From: an uncultured Oscillospiraceae bacterium
GTDB lineage: Bacteria; Bacillota; Clostridia; Oscillospirales; Ruminococcaceae
Direction of reading: 5' to 3'
Length of the DNA stretch: 6,920 nucleotides
NCBI GenBank assembly: GCA_904502045.1
Contig: CAJGEB010000051.1
Location: 1 to 6,920 of the forward strand
Part shown: piece after piece, positions 5,730 to 6,920 of the stretch
How the letters are laid out: each line of letters begins with the position of its first letter
How positions within the stretch are numbered: position 1 is the first letter of the stretch
The notes under the pieces: model-generated
Seen by the model: the letters and a program-made list of their open reading frames with translations, nothing else
What the model was told of the DNA's origin: nothing
Databases searched by the model: none
Program-made: the position numbers and the translations under genes

Positions 5730-6674
5730 ATGGAACTTCCGATTATAATTGCGGCAATAGTGATAATTTTGTTGTTTTTGTGTCTTAAAATCGTTCCGCA
5801 GGCTACGGAATACGTAATAGAGCGGCTCGGAAAGTATAAGCGCACGTGGGATGCCGGACTTCATTTTCTTATTCCCGTGGTGGACCGCATAGCGAAAAAG
5901 GTAACACTGAAGGAGCAGGTGCTTGATTCGCCTCCTCAGCCGGTTATTACGAAGGATAACGTTACGATGCAGATAGATACCGTCGTGTACTTTAAGGTAT
6001 TTGATGCAAAGCTGTTTACCTACGGTGCGGTAAATCCGATAAGTGCGCTGTCGAATCTTACTGCGACGACTCTGCGTAATATCGTAGGTGAGCTTGAGCT
6101 CGACGATACCCTTACCTCGCGTGATACCATTAACGGAAAGATGACTGAGATACTCGATTCGGCAACGGATCAATGGGGAATAAAGGTAAACCGCGTTGAG
6201 CTGAAGAATATTATTCCTCCTGCAGAGATACAGAATGCGATGGAAAAGCAGATGAAGGCGGAGCGTGACAGACGTGAGACCTTGCTTGAAGCAGAAGGAC
6301 ATAAGGCGGCGGTAATTACCCGCGCTGAAGGAGATAAGCAGGCGATGATACTCGCGGCGGAAGGCGAAAGAGATGCGAGAATAGCGAGAGCGGAAGGTGA
6401 AGCTAAGGCGATACTCCTTGCTAAGAAGGCTGAAGCCGACGGACTTGCGGCACTAAAGGCTGCGGGAGCTGATGCTTCGGTATTGGAGCTGAAAAAATAC
6501 GAAGCGTTGGTAGCACTCTCTGACGGTAGGGCGGCGAAGATAATAGTTCCGACCGATGTGGTGGAGATGGCGAAATCGAATGTGGTGTTTTCCGAAATGA
6601 CGGGACTCGGTGACGTAACAAAGGAAGCACCGGAAGCTAAGGCTCCCAAAAAGAAGGACGTTTGCTGCGAATAA
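5730..6674 (+). CDS. SPFH/stomatin-family membrane protein, QmcA-like
   Basis: A 314-residue membrane-anchored scaffold of the SPFH (band 7) superfamily, which forms large cage-like oligomers in membrane microdomains. One N-terminal membrane segment (about residues 4-20) is followed by the SPFH domain (about 21-170), with the family stretches IVPQATEYVIERLGKY, PVITKDNVTMQID and RDTINGKMTEILD. An alanine/glutamate-rich coiled coil spans about 171-245, with AEG every 11 residues at 188, 199, 210 and 221. The closing part is short, Lys-rich and ends CCE. The ATG at 5730 follows an AGGGTGAT site. QmcA-type proteins are often paired with an NfeD protein; none is encoded here, and the gene is flanked by terminators. 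Its function in this organism is unknown, with membrane quality control the usual suggestion. Confidence 0.92.
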   Translation: MELPIIIAAIVIILLFLCLKIVPQATEYVIERLGKYKRTWDAGLHFLIPVVDRIAKKVTLKEQVLDSPPQPVITKDNVTMQIDTVVYFKVFDAKLFTYGAVNPISALSNLTATTLRNIVGELELDDTLTSRDTINGKMTEILDSATDQWGIKVNRVELKNIIPPAEIQNAMEKQMKAERDRRETLLEAEGHKAAVITRAEGDKQAMILAAEGERDARIARAEGEAKAILLAKKAEADGLAALKAAGADASVLELKKYEALVALSDGRAAKIIVPTDVVEMAKSNVVFSEMTGLGDVTKEAPEAKAPKKKDVCCE

Positions 6675-6718
6675 AAAAATATCCCTCGGACTTTTCGGTT
6701 CGAGGGAATTTCTTTGTC
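6675..6718. terminator. Bidirectional terminator between SPFH and the FeoB-associated gene
   Basis: TCCCTCGGAC (6682-6691) and GTTCGAGGGA (6698-6707) form a 10-bp stem with a TTTTCG loop. Plus-strand transcripts meet ATTTCTTT after it. Minus-strand transcripts meet a run of seven T (complement of 6673-6679). It therefore serves both convergent genes. Confidence 0.75.
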
Positions 6719-6895
6719 TTATTTTACTTTGTTATCCGTTTTTGCGCTGTTGCAGCTGCCGTTACACTTGCCTTTACACATGTTTGCGTAAGGGCAACCG
6801 ATACAGGTTTCACCGCGTTTTTTTGCTTTATACAGATACAAAACGACGGCACCGACAATAACAAGCAGAATTACTGAAATGATAATATTTTCCAT
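6719..6895 (-). CDS. FeoB-associated Cys-rich membrane peptide
   Basis: A 58-residue peptide found by translating the minus strand by hand. It begins MENIIISVILLVIVG, with a single membrane helix at about residues 4-22, followed by a basic KAKKRG stretch. The cysteine-rich tail carries C31-x2-C34-x5-C40-x3-C44-x3-C48. This layout (one helix, basic segment, then CIGCPYANMC) matches the FeoB-associated Cys-rich family, encoded just after the ferrous-iron transporter gene feoB in many Clostridia. Its role is not established; metal or Fe-S binding near FeoB is plausible. The ribosome site is weak (AAGAAAG), which fits coupling to an upstream gene. The 25 bases between this ATG and the window edge contain TAA triplets where feoB could stop. 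The bidirectional hairpin ends its transcript. Confidence 0.85.
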   Translation of the reverse strand: MENIIISVILLVIVGAVVLYLYKAKKRGETCIGCPYANMCKGKCNGSCNSAKTDNKVK

Positions 6896-6920
6896 AATAT
6901 TTTCGCTTTCTTACTTTTTA

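Noticed and set aside
6170..6649. Long minus-strand frames over the SPFH coiled coil
   Set aside because: Ser/Ala-rich low-complexity translations are what the reverse strand of an Ala/Glu-rich repeat gives. There is no start signal.
6662..6877. 71-residue plus-strand frame after the SPFH gene
   Set aside because: It overlaps the SPFH stop, the bidirectional terminator and the minus-strand FeoB-associated gene, and has no ribosome site.

Overview
The window looks like chromosomal DNA from an obligately anaerobic, low-to-moderate GC Firmicute. A gut Clostridium or Ruminococcus relative is my best guess, and this is inference. Supporting signs are strong AGGAGG-type ribosome sites, sigma-A-like promoters, short intergenic gaps, U-tract terminators, a two-iron-centre desulfoferrodoxin and a FeoB-associated Cys-rich peptide. 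I see no phage, insertion sequence, CRISPR array, tRNA or rRNA.

Layout, left to right. An NhaC-type Na+/H+ antiporter (minus strand) has an unusual four-cysteine knuckle after its first membrane helix. A 213-bp divergent region follows, then thioredoxin (plus strand). Thioredoxin overlaps tail-to-tail by 12 bp with a Crp/Fnr-family regulator on the minus strand, which is the second gene of an operon led by a small VOC (glyoxalase-fold) protein. A 120-bp divergent region separates this operon from a plus-strand group of desulfoferrodoxin (superoxide reductase), ferritin and Bcp/PrxQ peroxiredoxin. Next come a histidine phosphatase and a QmcA-like SPFH/stomatin protein, each with its own promoter. 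At the right edge, on the minus strand, is a 58-residue FeoB-associated Cys-rich membrane peptide, so feoB probably lies just beyond the window.

Together the middle genes form an oxygen- and iron-defence island. Dfx reduces superoxide to H2O2, ferritin stores Fe(II) and so limits Fenton chemistry, and Bcp reduces peroxides using electrons that thioredoxin can supply. The neighbouring Crp/Fnr protein is a likely regulator: it carries a CRP-like R-E-x-x-x-R recognition helix, and the thioredoxin promoter has no -35 box but has a TGTGA/TCACA inverted repeat centred near -41, the class II activator position.

The main things to check are this regulatory link, the face-to-face overlapping promoters of the dfx and VOC genes, the antisense arrangement at trx/crp, and the Cys knuckle of the antiporter. 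No wholly new system is evident. The protein families are known; the novelty is in regulation and in small sequence details.
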